Assembly: GCF_002284565.1 (NCBI RefSeq)
Contig: NZ_NPKI01000001.1
Span: 1 to 64,000, forward strand
Reading direction: 5' to 3'
Length of the DNA stretch: 64,000 nt
Source of the DNA: Mesorhizobium mediterraneum
GTDB lineage: Bacteria > Pseudomonadota > Alphaproteobacteria > Rhizobiales > Rhizobiaceae
How positions within the stretch are numbered: the stretch's first letter is position 1; every line of letters begins with the position of its first letter. The translations under genes were made by a program, and so were the position numbers. Of this stretch, positions 8,795 through 16,590 are shown in pieces. Under the pieces are notes generated by a model. It was not told the origin of the DNA. It did no database searches and worked only from the letters and a program-made list of their open reading frames with translations.

Positions 8795-9138
8795 ATCTCC
8801 AAAAAATCTCCGTCTGCCAGCAATTCGCCGAGCTGCCGATCGGTCAGCCCAGCATAAGCCTTGGCCAGGCTGCGGAACTGGGCGAGTTCGTCGTCATCAA
8901 TGTTGGCCCTGTCCTGCTTGGCGAACAGATACTCGTAGACCCAGAACCGACCGGATTTGGCCAGGATGATCGATCGGTGCCGGTTGTCGTTCAGACGCTT
9001 CTTGAACACGCCACCGCCAAGATCTTCGGCTTGTCCCAACGCCACCTGCGCAATCGCCTTGCACAGTGCCACGTCCCTGATTCGCGCCTTGCGCGCCGCC
9101 TTGGCGAACCAGGCCGTCTTGAACGTCCGCTGCGTCAT
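8785..9138 (-). CDS. RelE/HigB-like toxin of type II toxin-antitoxin pair
   Basis: A 117-residue small basic protein starting MTQRTFKTAWFAKAARKARI, with LGGGVFKKRLNDNRHRSIILAKSGRFWVYEYLFAKQDRANIDDDEL. This matches the RelE/ParE-superfamily subgroup encoded next to HTH antitoxins; members are usually ribosome-dependent mRNA interferases. The ATG at 9138 is preferred to one 15 bases upstream because it lies right below a TATATAA element. A stability (addiction) role for the plasmid is the usual inference. It may equally stabilise just this mobile segment. Confidence 0.8.
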   Translation of the reverse strand: MTQRTFKTAWFAKAARKARIRDVALCKAIAQVALGQAEDLGGGVFKKRLNDNRHRSIILAKSGRFWVYEYLFAKQDRANIDDDELAQFRSLAKAYAGLTDRQLGELLADGDFLEICT

Positions 9139-9160
9139 GGTTTTATATAGCACCAGGTGC
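9139..9160 (-). promoter_or_regulatory. Toxin-antitoxin promoter/operator
   Basis: On the minus strand the dyad GCACCTGGTGC (9150-9160) is followed by CTATATAAAA (9141-9150) and then the toxin ATG (9138). The perfect dyad overlapping a good -10-like element is the expected place for the antitoxin to bind and repress. Inferred from position and symmetry only. Confidence 0.45.
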
Positions 9161-9234
9161 TATGGATTGCAAACGCTGCGGTGCCGCCGCCGAACACCGG
9201 TTGGCCGACAGCCGGTTCCGTACCGCTAGTGGGT

Positions 9235-9813
9235 CTACACGTCAGTCAGATCCTCGGGATATCGGCCACCGCGCGCGTGGAACAGCCACCACGTTTGCGC
9301 GCCGCGCGTTGAAACGACCAGACAGTGGGGCTCATCCAGCGCCGGCTCGATCAAGCCCAGACGGACGAGCGGAATGATGGTCTTTTCGCCGATCGACTTG
9401 TCATGGTACGAAAGCCCGGGCACGACAAGGCGCCATCCCGGCGTTCCGCGCTCGGTCGTGGCCGCCGCGAGATAGCCCATTTCCGATGGCGACTCGCCAC
9501 GCCCCAAGGTGAACAGGCAGATGCTCCAGAAGGCGTTTCGCGGACGCGGCGGGATGAGCGCCCAATCGAGCGGACCGTCCTGCGCCGCCGGCTCTTGGCT
9601 TTGCGACGGCCGGCCCACCCGGTTGTCCTCAAAGCCTTGGCGATAGGCCTTTTCCAGCGCCCGGGCGATGGCGCCCGCCGTGTCGACGGCCATGCCGTAT
9701 TTCCGGTCATGGCGGTCCTTGGCCACGATGTCGCGGGCCATCTCACGAAACCTGGCCTTGCGATAGGGATCAGCGGCGATTTGCGTTGATTTCTTGATCG
9801 CTTTCTTGATCAC
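9235..9813 (-). CDS. Hypothetical protein
   Basis: A protein of about 192 residues if read from the GTG at 9813 (VIKKAIKKSTQIAADPYRKA); an open frame continues to an ATG at 9960, but its sequence looks non-coding. I do not recognise a family. The N-terminal third is Lys/Arg-rich and helical (ARFREMARDIVAKDRHDRKYG, AIARALEKAYRQGFEDN). The C-terminal part is hydrophobic with GDxSPSEMGYLAAATTERGTPGWRLV-like character and ends WWLFHARGGRYPEDL. It converges on the toxin operon and is divergent from the integrase at 9970, from which it may share a promoter region. Confidence 0.5.
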   Translation of the reverse strand: MIKKAIKKSTQIAADPYRKARFREMARDIVAKDRHDRKYGMAVDTAGAIARALEKAYRQGFEDNRVGRPSQSQEPAAQDGPLDWALIPPRPRNAFWSICLFTLGRGESPSEMGYLAAATTERGTPGWRLVVPGLSYHDKSIGEKTIIPLVRLGLIEPALDEPHCLVVSTRGAQTWWLFHARGGRYPEDLTDV

Positions 9814-9969
9814 CGAGGTTCCCTTCGGGCAGGTCGCTGTCGCGCTGGCGTGTACGGATATGGGCCTAAGCCTGCGGGTGCGTGAGATGCCGATGCAATG
9901 GACAGCCTCGCTGTTTGGCTGCAAGCTGGCGCCGACTCGACTCTTCTGATTCAATCGCACAATTGAGCC

Positions 9970-11115
9970 ATGGACAAGCTACTGAAACCAGATGGCGCGG
10001 ACTCCCATCAAGACCCGCAAGCCGACCGGCGTCGCGACAACGGCCCGCCCGGCGAATTCGCAGGTCTGCCCGACATCGTCGATCTGGTCATGGAGATGGG
10101 ACGCCCATCGCGGTCGCCGGCGCATCTCGAAGCGCTCGTCGAGACGGCAAAAGACTACGCCAAGGCCGCCAGCTCCGAAAACACGCGAGACGCCTACACC
10201 AAGGACTTTTCGCATTATTCGTCCTGGTGTCGCCGCAACGGTTTTGAGCCCTTGCCCCCAGAGGTACAAACAATCGGCCTCTATATCAGCGCCTGTGCCT
10301 CAGGCACCGCCGCCGGCGAGCCGAAACGCGGCATTCCCGCCCTTTCGGTCGCAACGATCGAGCGGCGCCTCTCCGGCCTGGCCTGGAATTTTTCCCAGCG
10401 CGGATTTTCTCTCGACCGTGCCGATCGCCATATTGCCACCGTGCTCGCCGGTATCCGCAGAAAACACGCAAAGCCGCCGCGGCAGAAGGAGGCCGTCCTC
10501 GGCGATGACATCAAGGCAATGATCGCGACGCTCGGGCACGATCTGCGCGGGCTGCGCGACCGCGCTATTTTGCTCCTAGGCTTTGCCGGCGGGTTGCGGC
10601 GCTCGGAAATCGTCGGCCTCGACGTCGTGCGCGACGACAAGAGCGACGGCGCCGGCTGGATCGAGATTTTTGCCGACAAGGGCGTGCTGGTGACGCTGCG
10701 CGGCAAGACCGGTTGGCGTGAGGTCGAGGTCGGCCGCGGCTCCAGCGATTTTTCTTGCCCGGTTGTCGCGCTGGAAACCTGGATCAGGCTCGGAAGGATC
10801 GCGCGCGGTCCGCTGTTCCGGCGCATCTTCAAAGACAACAAGACCGTCGACGTCGAACGACTTTCCGACAAGCATGTCGCCCGCCTGGTCAAGCAGACGG
10901 CGCTCGCCGCCGGCGTCCGCTCCGATCTTCCGGAAGCGGAGCGTGCGCTGCTGTTCTCAGGGCATTCGCTGCGCGCCGGCCTTGCCTCCTCCGCGGACAT
11001 CGAGGAACGTTACGTACAGAAGCAGCTCGGCCACGCCTCGGCCGAGATGACCCGCAAATATCAGCGCCAGCGCGATCGGTTCCGGACCAATCTCACCAAG
11101 GCGAGCGGGCTGTAG
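9970..11115 (+). CDS. Tyrosine site-specific integrase
   Basis: A 381-residue phage-type integrase. The N-terminal SAM-like domain is at about 55-165 (ENTRDAYTKDFSHYSSWC) and the catalytic domain at about 175-375. Catalytic residues visible: R210 in FAGGLRRSE, H332 and R335 in GHSLRAG, H355 in QLGHAS and nucleophile Y364 in MTRKYQR. It closes the 1.8-11.1 kb accessory segment and could have mediated its acquisition or resolve plasmid dimers. I see no tRNA or obvious attachment core next to it. It is unrelated in detail to the shorter recombinase at 282-1163. Confidence 0.85.
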   Translation: MDKLLKPDGADSHQDPQADRRRDNGPPGEFAGLPDIVDLVMEMGRPSRSPAHLEALVETAKDYAKAASSENTRDAYTKDFSHYSSWCRRNGFEPLPPEVQTIGLYISACASGTAAGEPKRGIPALSVATIERRLSGLAWNFSQRGFSLDRADRHIATVLAGIRRKHAKPPRQKEAVLGDDIKAMIATLGHDLRGLRDRAILLLGFAGGLRRSEIVGLDVVRDDKSDGAGWIEIFADKGVLVTLRGKTGWREVEVGRGSSDFSCPVVALETWIRLGRIARGPLFRRIFKDNKTVDVERLSDKHVARLVKQTALAAGVRSDLPEAERALLFSGHSLRAGLASSADIEERYVQKQLGHASAEMTRKYQRQRDRFRTNLTKASGL

Positions 11116-11360
11116 GAACCATAAGTCCCCTGCCCTGCCGCTACTCAGTGCCTAGCAGCGGGAGTCTGCTTGTCGGAGGCTCGTCCTAGGACGACAGGGC
11201 ACGGCCTCAGGCTCCCTACCTACGCGAGGCGGAGCGGCTTGCCGGCGAGGCCTGATGCTGCAAGAATCGAGGAGTGTTGTGGCGCGAACGCAATACCCAT
11301 CGCGCGCCCTGACCCTAGCCCGAATTGGCCAACAAATCGTAAACGCGGGAGCGCGCAGCC

Positions 11361-11570
11361 ATGGAAACCAGGATCATCGACAGCCGCAACGATTTCGCGC
11401 AATGGGCGATCGATAGGTCCAATGCGATCCTGATGGATCAGGGTTCGGAACTCGCCACCGCGGCCCGCAATGGAAACGAAGCCCAAATCGGTGAGACAGC
11501 ACAGGCGCTCGGCCAGGCGATCGTCGATGCGCTGATCGAGGCCTTCGACGGTCTCGCAGGCGACGAATGA
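11361..11570 (+). CDS. Small hypothetical protein
   Basis: A 69-residue acidic protein (METRIIDSRNDFAQWAIDRS to FDGLAGDE), mostly helical by composition. The Ala-rich middle and amphipathic C-terminus fit a small structural or regulatory protein. A possible ribosome site (CGGGAGCG) lies about 10 bases before the ATG. It follows the integrase by 245 bases. No family recognised, and it could be spurious. Confidence 0.4.
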   Translation: METRIIDSRNDFAQWAIDRSNAILMDQGSELATAARNGNEAQIGETAQALGQAIVDALIEAFDGLAGDE

Positions 11571-12147
11571 GCCACCGCTTGGCCCGCACGACTGGCTGCG
11601 CCAATGGAAACGGCGGCCGGTACGCGGGCTCCCAGATCCACCAGCCATCATGAATTCGGACTGCGCTGAATCCGCTTCGGCGGCATCGCGTCAGGGCTCC
11701 GAAAGGCCCCTTCCCCTCAATCAATCGAAACCGTAACTTAGAAACCGCGGTTCGAAATTTCAGCTTAGCGCTTCAATTGAAGTCGGGAAGTAAAACCGAC
11801 AGCGGCGCGGGCGAGCGGCCCCAGCAGGCTGTTCAGGGGCAAATCGACGAGTTGGTAAGCCATTGATTTGTTTGTAGCTGATTCACGCAACGGAAGCTAT
11901 AGCACCGGTTACTTCCGTCACAGGCGATGATCCCTGGGAACAAGCTAACTATCGATAATGACCTCATATCGGGACTGTACAGCACGAGGCCTTGGGACGC
12001 TCAGGAGGCCGAAAAACGTTGATTTACCGGCTCATCGAAGCGGTACGAGCGATATAAAGGGCAACTAGAGACGTTTACAAACGATCGTTTGCTGATGTCT
12101 TCGGTGTTTGTACAACACTCCTTTCCCGATCCTGAGAAACGCCGCAA
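11571..12147. other. Intergenic, no gene recognised
   Basis: 577 bases, noticeably more AT-rich from about 11730 to 11960 than the flanks. No convincing ORF, RNA gene or transposon end was found. It probably contains the truncation point of the resolvase remnant that follows. Confidence 0.5.
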
Positions 12148-12426
12148 ATGGCTCGTGAAGCGCAAAATCGACGCTCCGGTCGACCACAGGCCTGGCAAAT
12201 CGGCTACTGCGCCGTTGCCCAGCTCGAGCGTGCGTTGATTTCGGAGCGGACCAAGGCCGGCATCATCGCCGCACGATCGAAGGGGCGGCTGGCAGGCAAT
12301 CCTGGTAGCCGCGAGCGCAAGCTCGAAGCCCTGGCGAAGATGACGGCCGTGCAACAGGCTATTCGGACACGGATTCACGGTAGCGGCGTAACGATCACGG
12401 GCGAGCGGTCAGTTGGAGCGGCATGA
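12148..12426 (+). pseudogene. Serine resolvase, C-terminal fragment
   Basis: Contains VAQLERALISERTKAGIIAARSKGRLAGNP, the E-helix and linker region of Tn3-family serine resolvases/invertases. The catalytic N-terminal domain with its active-site serine is missing, and the C-terminal helix-turn-helix has degenerated. It is a relic. A second resolvase relic follows immediately, so this is a small graveyard of resolvase genes beside the replicon. Confidence 0.65.
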
Positions 12427-12844
12427 GGCCATTAGCGTCCACTTCAATGCTGTACCGCCTGTCGCGCAGCCTGAAAGATCTCCTGCACCTCATGGAGAAG
12501 ATCGAGCCGCGGGCGCTGGGTTCCGCTCGCTCACCGAGGCGATCGAGACCACCACGCCGGCTGGCCGCATGATGATGCAGATGGTCGGCAGATTCGCCGA
12601 ATTCGAGCGCGCCATGATCCGCGAGCGGACGAGCGCAGGGCTGGCTGAGGCCCGGCTGGAAGGTCGCGTTGGTGGGCGACGGCGCAAGCTCGATGACAAA
12701 AAGCGGCGTGAGATCGCCGAGTCCGTCATTTCGGGCCGCGAGTCTGGCGCCGAAATGGCAAGGCTATATGACGTGAGCGAGCCAACCGTCTCAAGAATCG
12801 TTGCCAAATTTCGCCAGCAGGAGGCACATCAAGCACTGGAATGA
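12423..12844 (+). pseudogene. Serine resolvase, N-terminally truncated and frameshifted
   Basis: From 12423 one frame reads LYRLSRSLKDLLHLMEKIE, the middle of a resolvase catalytic domain. A one-base loss near 12512 moves the frame to AAGAGFRSLTEAIETTTPAGRMMMQMVGRFAEFERAMIRERT, which continues through the linker into a complete Hin-like DNA-binding domain (REIAESVISGRESGAEMARL to VSEPTVSRIVAKF) ending at 12844. The part with the catalytic serine is absent. The C-terminal half is well preserved and could in principle be translated as a DNA-binding fragment. Confidence 0.75.
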
Positions 12845-12993
12845 CTTGGCTTGAATGACCGCACGGGGTGGAGCTTTGCCGTCCGTCTCGCCCTACTCGA
12901 CCGAGCAGGAAGAGCACAATGCGGGACCTTCGGAGGCTTTTCCGGCGATATAGAAGGGCGCTATGCAGAAGCCGAGAAAAACCTGAGGACACA

Positions 12994-13608
12994 ATGGTGA
13001 GCATTCGCCCGGTTAGATGGGAAGACGTTGACGCACTGTATGCTATTTCCCTTGCGACTGGCTTTGAGGGGGGCGATGCGTCACACCTCTACGAGGATCC
13101 AAAGCTGATGGGGCATATCTACGCCGCGCCGTATGCGGTGCTTGAGCCGCAGCTTGCCGTAGTTGTCGAAGACTCCCGGGGTGTTGCGGGCTTTGCCGTC
13201 GGAACAATAGATACACTGGAATGGGAGGATCGACTCGAAAGGGAGTGGTGGCCGCAACTTCGCCTGCGCTATGCCGATCCACCTGAAGCGTTACGGGATT
13301 TATGGACGCCGGACGAGCGGCGGGCATCCATGATCCACCACCCGGCGCGAACGCCGGCAGCCGTGGTTAGCAAGTATCCGGCTCATCTTCACATGAATCT
13401 TTTGCCCCGCGTCCAAGGGAGCGGGCTTGGCTCAAAGCTGTTCGATAAATGGCGAAGCTTCGCGGTCGAACATGGTATCAAAGGTATCCATGTCGGCGCC
13501 AATCGCGCGAACAAGGGAGCGATCGGCTTCTGGCGGAAAATTGGTTTTGCGGAACTCAGCATTAAGGACGCTGCGAAGGGACGAACGGTCTGGATGGCAC
13601 ACGACTAA
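12994..13608 (+). CDS. GNAT-family N-acetyltransferase
   Basis: A 204-residue acetyltransferase that would transfer an acetyl group from acetyl-CoA to an unidentified amine. It begins MVSIRPVRWEDVDALYAISL. The acetyl-CoA-binding core is in the C-terminal half, with HLHMNLLPRVQGSGLGSKLFDKW (the R/Q-x-x-G-x-G/A signature, about 135-157), HVGANRANKGAIGFWRKIGF and a final beta strand. The ATG at 12994 is preceded by GAGGA about 6 bases upstream. The fold resembles the acetyltransferase-like domain that accompanies some O-GlcNAcases, with a long insertion at about 75-125. Intact, isolated gene amid resolvase debris, so probably cargo. Confidence 0.8.
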   Translation: MVSIRPVRWEDVDALYAISLATGFEGGDASHLYEDPKLMGHIYAAPYAVLEPQLAVVVEDSRGVAGFAVGTIDTLEWEDRLEREWWPQLRLRYADPPEALRDLWTPDERRASMIHHPARTPAAVVSKYPAHLHMNLLPRVQGSGLGSKLFDKWRSFAVEHGIKGIHVGANRANKGAIGFWRKIGFAELSIKDAAKGRTVWMAHD

Positions 13609-13756
13609 AGCCAACGCCCGCAAAGGGCTCAATGAAGCCGTTCATCGCCTCGTCGGTGGACGACGGAGAGGGCGAACCTTGCCGATCAGGCAGCGGCGAA
13701 ATGCCTACCGTGAAGAACTTGACGCACACAACTTACCGTGAATCTGTGTCCCAATA

Positions 13757-14010
13757 ATGCACAGGGGCGGCCCCTATTATGGCCGACGGCTACAATCAAC
13801 GATGAACCAGTGGCTTCCGACGGTCCGCCGGATGCGATCAGACCACAACTGGGACGATATCGCTCGGGTCCTGAAGCAGCGCGACCTCGACTGGACGCCT
13901 GAACGACTGCGGCGGGCAGTGAGGTGGCTCGTCACCGAGCACCTGGCTGATGCCACACTGCTGAAGCGGGCGTCTCCCATAGTGCGGATCGAAACCGGCC
14001 CGGCTGATCA
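13757..14010 (+). pseudogene. Possible recombinase C-terminal fragment
   Basis: An ORF whose part beginning MNQWLPTVRRMRSDHNWDDI (13802) contains VLKQRDLDWTPERLRRAVRWLVTEHLADATLL. This resembles the repeated wing-like segment near the C-terminus of large serine recombinases of Hyphomicrobiales. The resemblance ends as the frame enters the 3' end of repC on the other strand near 14010, so it looks like a truncated remnant rather than a gene. Family assignment is from memory of the motif and is tentative. Confidence 0.4.
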
Positions 14011-15351
14011 TGACCCGCGCCCCGGCTTGTCGAGACTGCGGCGCAACGCATCGCTGATTTCCAGCCGGGATTCGGTGCGCACAATCTTGCCTGCCGTCTC
14101 CAAGTCGACGGCCGCGGCTTCAGCTCCGGTTCCGGTCGTCTTCGACGCGTCAAGCTTTGCCCGCAGCAAGGCCATCACCATCGGCCAGACCGAGAACTTT
14201 CCGGCCTTTGCTCGGTCCGTCAGGCTGCGCAAATAGCCGCCGGCGCTGTTGATCTGGTCCTGCCGCTGGTAGATCGCGGCAATGGTAATCGCCGCCTGCT
14301 GTTCACCCATGGCCGTCCGCGCTTCCTCCCAGGCGCTGGGGCTGATGCCCATGGCCGGCCGGGCAACCTCGGCCGCGGCCAGAAATTCACGCCAGTTGCG
14401 GATTCCGCCGCCGCCCTTCACCAGCCAAAGCATGTTCGGGCAGGCATCCAGCACAATTCCTAACGGCAGCTCGCGCTTCGGCAGGCTCCGTATGTTGTCG
14501 GTGTCCGCAACGTTGCCGCCCGCTTCATCTTTATTTCCTAAGCCATTTTCAGATTCAGATTTAGAGTCTGGTTTTGAATTCTGTATGTGGCGTCCGTTTT
14601 GGGACTCATTGGCGTCCACTTTCTGTCTTTTTACAAATGATTCCAATGCTTCACGCACTTCAGCCCAAAGGCCCTCCAGATCCTCGGCAATCGCCTCCAA
14701 GGTCTGTCGGGGGGCGGTGCGTGGTATCTGGCCGACAATCGCCTGGTAGGCCTGCTGGACCCTGCCCCAGTTCGCCGGCACGCCTTCCTCAATTCCAGCG
14801 TCGATCATCTTGACGATGTCACGCCGGCATATGGTTAGCCGCTCCTTAACGAGCCGAAAGGCCTTCTTCTCAGATCTGACCGCTTCCGCCAGCTCCTTGA
14901 ACTCCTCTGCGCGCGCGACGATCGGCGAAATGTCGAAGCCATAGGCTTGCTCGATCTCGCCCCCCTGCCCTTTCCGGGCGAAGCGCTTGCCGTTTGGGCT
15001 GTCCCGACGGATGATCAATCCGCACTCCACCAGGACGGCCAGGTGCCGCCGCAAGGTCGTTGGCGGCATTCCGTTGGCGCGGCGGATAAGCTGCTCGTTT
15101 GATGGCCAGACGATCAGCTCGCTGTCGCCATAAAGCGCCGTGTCCGGATGGAACGACAACAGCGCGTCGAGAATGGCCAAAGCGCGATCAGAGGCGCCCA
15201 GAGCGATCCTGGCATCCTTGATATCTTGGAAGACGTGCCACTTGTGGACGGTCGCGTCCTTCGACACCGCCCTTGCGGTGACTTGGCTTGAGATCATGCC
15301 AAGCGTCATCGGCCGCCGCCCGAAGGGCGTCGTTGAAAAATGCGTTTCCAT
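14008..15351 (-). CDS. repC: RepC replication initiator
   Basis: A 447-residue initiator of repABC plasmids. RepC binds an origin inside its own gene and is rate-limiting for replication. The N-terminus (HFSTTPFGRRPMTLGMISSQ) and the winged-helix segment with ALYGDSELIVWPSNEQLIRRANGMPPTTLRRHLAVLVECGLI (about 75-120) are typical. The C-terminal part holds NWREFLAAAEVARPAMGISPSAWEEARTAMGEQQAAITIAAIYQR and a final LRRSLDKPG. It is the last gene of the repABC operon, and a 171-base gap separates it from repB; that gap encodes the antisense RNA that limits RepC synthesis. Intact and of usual length. Confidence 0.95.
   Translation of the reverse strand: METHFSTTPFGRRPMTLGMISSQVTARAVSKDATVHKWHVFQDIKDARIALGASDRALAILDALLSFHPDTALYGDSELIVWPSNEQLIRRANGMPPTTLRRHLAVLVECGLIIRRDSPNGKRFARKGQGGEIEQAYGFDISPIVARAEEFKELAEAVRSEKKAFRLVKERLTICRRDIVKMIDAGIEEGVPANWGRVQQAYQAIVGQIPRTAPRQTLEAIAEDLEGLWAEVREALESFVKRQKVDANESQNGRHIQNSKPDSKSESENGLGNKDEAGGNVADTDNIRSLPKRELPLGIVLDACPNMLWLVKGGGGIRNWREFLAAAEVARPAMGISPSAWEEARTAMGEQQAAITIAAIYQRQDQINSAGGYLRSLTDRAKAGKFSVWPMVMALLRAKLDASKTTGTGAEAAAVDLETAGKIVRTESRLEISDALRRSLDKPGRGS
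14515..14645. other. oriV: Probable oriV (AT-rich island within repC)
   Basis: The middle of repC contains a clearly AT-rich stretch, encoding NESQNGRHIQNSKPDSKSESENGLGNK, in otherwise GC-rich DNA. In studied repABC plasmids the replication origin lies in just such an AT-rich region of repC. Assigned by position and composition; no iterons were identified. Confidence 0.45.
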
Positions 15352-15416
15352 TGTCTTTACCTGTGTTCAGGCAAAAGAAATCCGCTCGCCAAAACGGCGC
15401 GGGGCTCGATCAGCCC

Positions 15417-15445
15417 TTGACGGTGATTCCCGGAAATGCGATTCT
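15417..15445 (+). promoter_or_regulatory. Putative promoter of the repB-repC antisense RNA
   Basis: TTGACG (15417-15422), a 17-base spacer and GATTCT (15440-15445) read on the plus strand, opposite to repABC, within the repB-repC gap. The -35 box is good and the -10 box is weak. Position and orientation fit the strong promoter that drives the counter-transcript RNA in repABC plasmids. Confidence 0.5.
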
Positions 15446-15451
15446 CTCAGT

Positions 15452-15504
15452 TGCCACACTACAGAGAAGGGCTTCCGGAATTCGTTTCGGTGGCCTTTTT
15501 CTTT
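15452..15504 (+). ncRNA. Counter-transcribed RNA (IncA/RepE type)
   Basis: The repB-repC gap of repABC plasmids encodes a small antisense RNA of roughly 50-60 nucleotides that represses repC and is an incompatibility determinant. Here the plus strand has a promoter-like pair ending at 15445, then an intrinsic terminator: stem GGC-CCGGAA / TTTCGG-GCC (15470-15495, loop TTCG) followed by TTTTTCTTTT (15496-15505). The implied RNA is about 53 nucleotides. The 5' end is estimated from promoter spacing. Confidence 0.65.
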
Positions 15505-15505
15505 T
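15470..15505 (+). terminator. Intrinsic terminator of the antisense RNA
   Basis: A GC-rich stem with a TTCG tetraloop (15470-15495) is followed directly by nine pyrimidines, eight of them T. The same stem in the repC leader on the other strand could form the attenuating structure that controls repC. Confidence 0.7.
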
Positions 15506-15522
15506 GCGGTTTCGTACTTTTC

Positions 15523-16512
15523 TTACATATGCTCCGTCTTCTGGAACTCTTGATAAAAGCGTTCTAGGTGTTCCGAGAGATACGCCCCAAACCGAGACGC
15601 GTCCTGGGCCTTGAGTGCCAAAGTAAAGCCCTTCCCGGTATCCTTTGTTGCGACTTTCACGGCATTACCCGCAAGTGACCAAGACCTTTCCGCAGGCTTG
15701 GCTACCGCGGTTTTTTTGCTCTTCGCCTTCTTCTTCAGGTCGTCGAGCAAAACTGCGAAGCGCTGGTCGGTATCGACACTCGCAAACTCGTCGCTTCGAA
15801 TTAGATTTGACGCCTGGGCCGATTTGCCAGGCAATTGGAGAAGTTTCTTGAGCTCCTCCCAGCGATCCCTCCCAACGCCTCTCGCGGCGCCCAATGCATC
15901 CAGAACATGTTCGGGAACGTGCTCCGCAACTGCCAGCATTCGGGACAGGAGCGTATCGTCGATTGTAAGCGCGCTTTTGACCGTCTCCTTGTCAATTCCG
16001 GAGCTGGTCAGTTTACGTGCAAAGAGGGCCTTCTCGATGAAAGTGAGGTCGGAGCGGGCGGTGTTTTCCTGCCCCTGTGCGATCACATGTGCGATGTCCT
16101 CGATCGGCTTGACGACGGCCTTCACAGCGATGCCGAGATGACGGGCAGCGCGAGCACGGCGATGGCCGTAAACAATGACAAAGCGGCCAGAAACATCTGG
16201 GTGAGGCCGAACGAGGATAGGCGAGGACTGACCAGCCTGCTCAATAGCCGAGACCAACGCGGAAAAATCCTCGTCGTTGCTGGCAATCCGATCAGCGAAA
16301 GGGGAGGCCTCAAGGAGGTCCGGATCAAGGGATACGATCGTTTCGCCCTCTAGGACGCGCATAGAGTTTTCCGCCATCTCATCGAGAGACTGCATCATCG
16401 AGCGCGTTGCGCCACGACGGGCATATTCGGCCCTGCTCTCCGATGAATTGCTTTGCGGCTTCCGATCGCCCACGGTCGCCCCGATGTTGGCCAAGAGGTG
16501 CTTTCTAGCCAT
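15523..16512 (-). CDS. repB: RepB plasmid-partitioning protein
   Basis: A 329-residue ParB-family protein that binds parS and works with RepA to segregate the plasmid. The N-terminal tail is followed by the ParB/sulfiredoxin-like domain, with SSPILVRPHPDVSGRFVIVYGHRRARAARHLGI (CTP-binding arginine motif GHRRARA) and ENTARSDLTFIEKALFARKL. Helix-turn-helix region near ALTIDDTLLSRMLAVAEHVP. The start at 16512 (MARKHLL) is chosen because GGAGGG lies 7 bases upstream; another ATG is two codons earlier. Middle gene of repABC. I searched the adjacent gaps by eye for the 16-bp parS consensus and did not find a clear copy. Confidence 0.93.
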   Translation of the reverse strand: MARKHLLANIGATVGDRKPQSNSSESRAEYARRGATRSMMQSLDEMAENSMRVLEGETIVSLDPDLLEASPFADRIASNDEDFSALVSAIEQAGQSSPILVRPHPDVSGRFVIVYGHRRARAARHLGIAVKAVVKPIEDIAHVIAQGQENTARSDLTFIEKALFARKLTSSGIDKETVKSALTIDDTLLSRMLAVAEHVPEHVLDALGAARGVGRDRWEELKKLLQLPGKSAQASNLIRSDEFASVDTDQRFAVLLDDLKKKAKSKKTAVAKPAERSWSLAGNAVKVATKDTGKGFTLALKAQDASRFGAYLSEHLERFYQEFQKTEHM

Positions 16513-16590
16513 TTGCACCCTCCATTCTCGTATTTACTGCGCTGATTTTGCGAGGTTTTTTGCGGTTCTGCACGGCTGTCAAGAAAGCGA

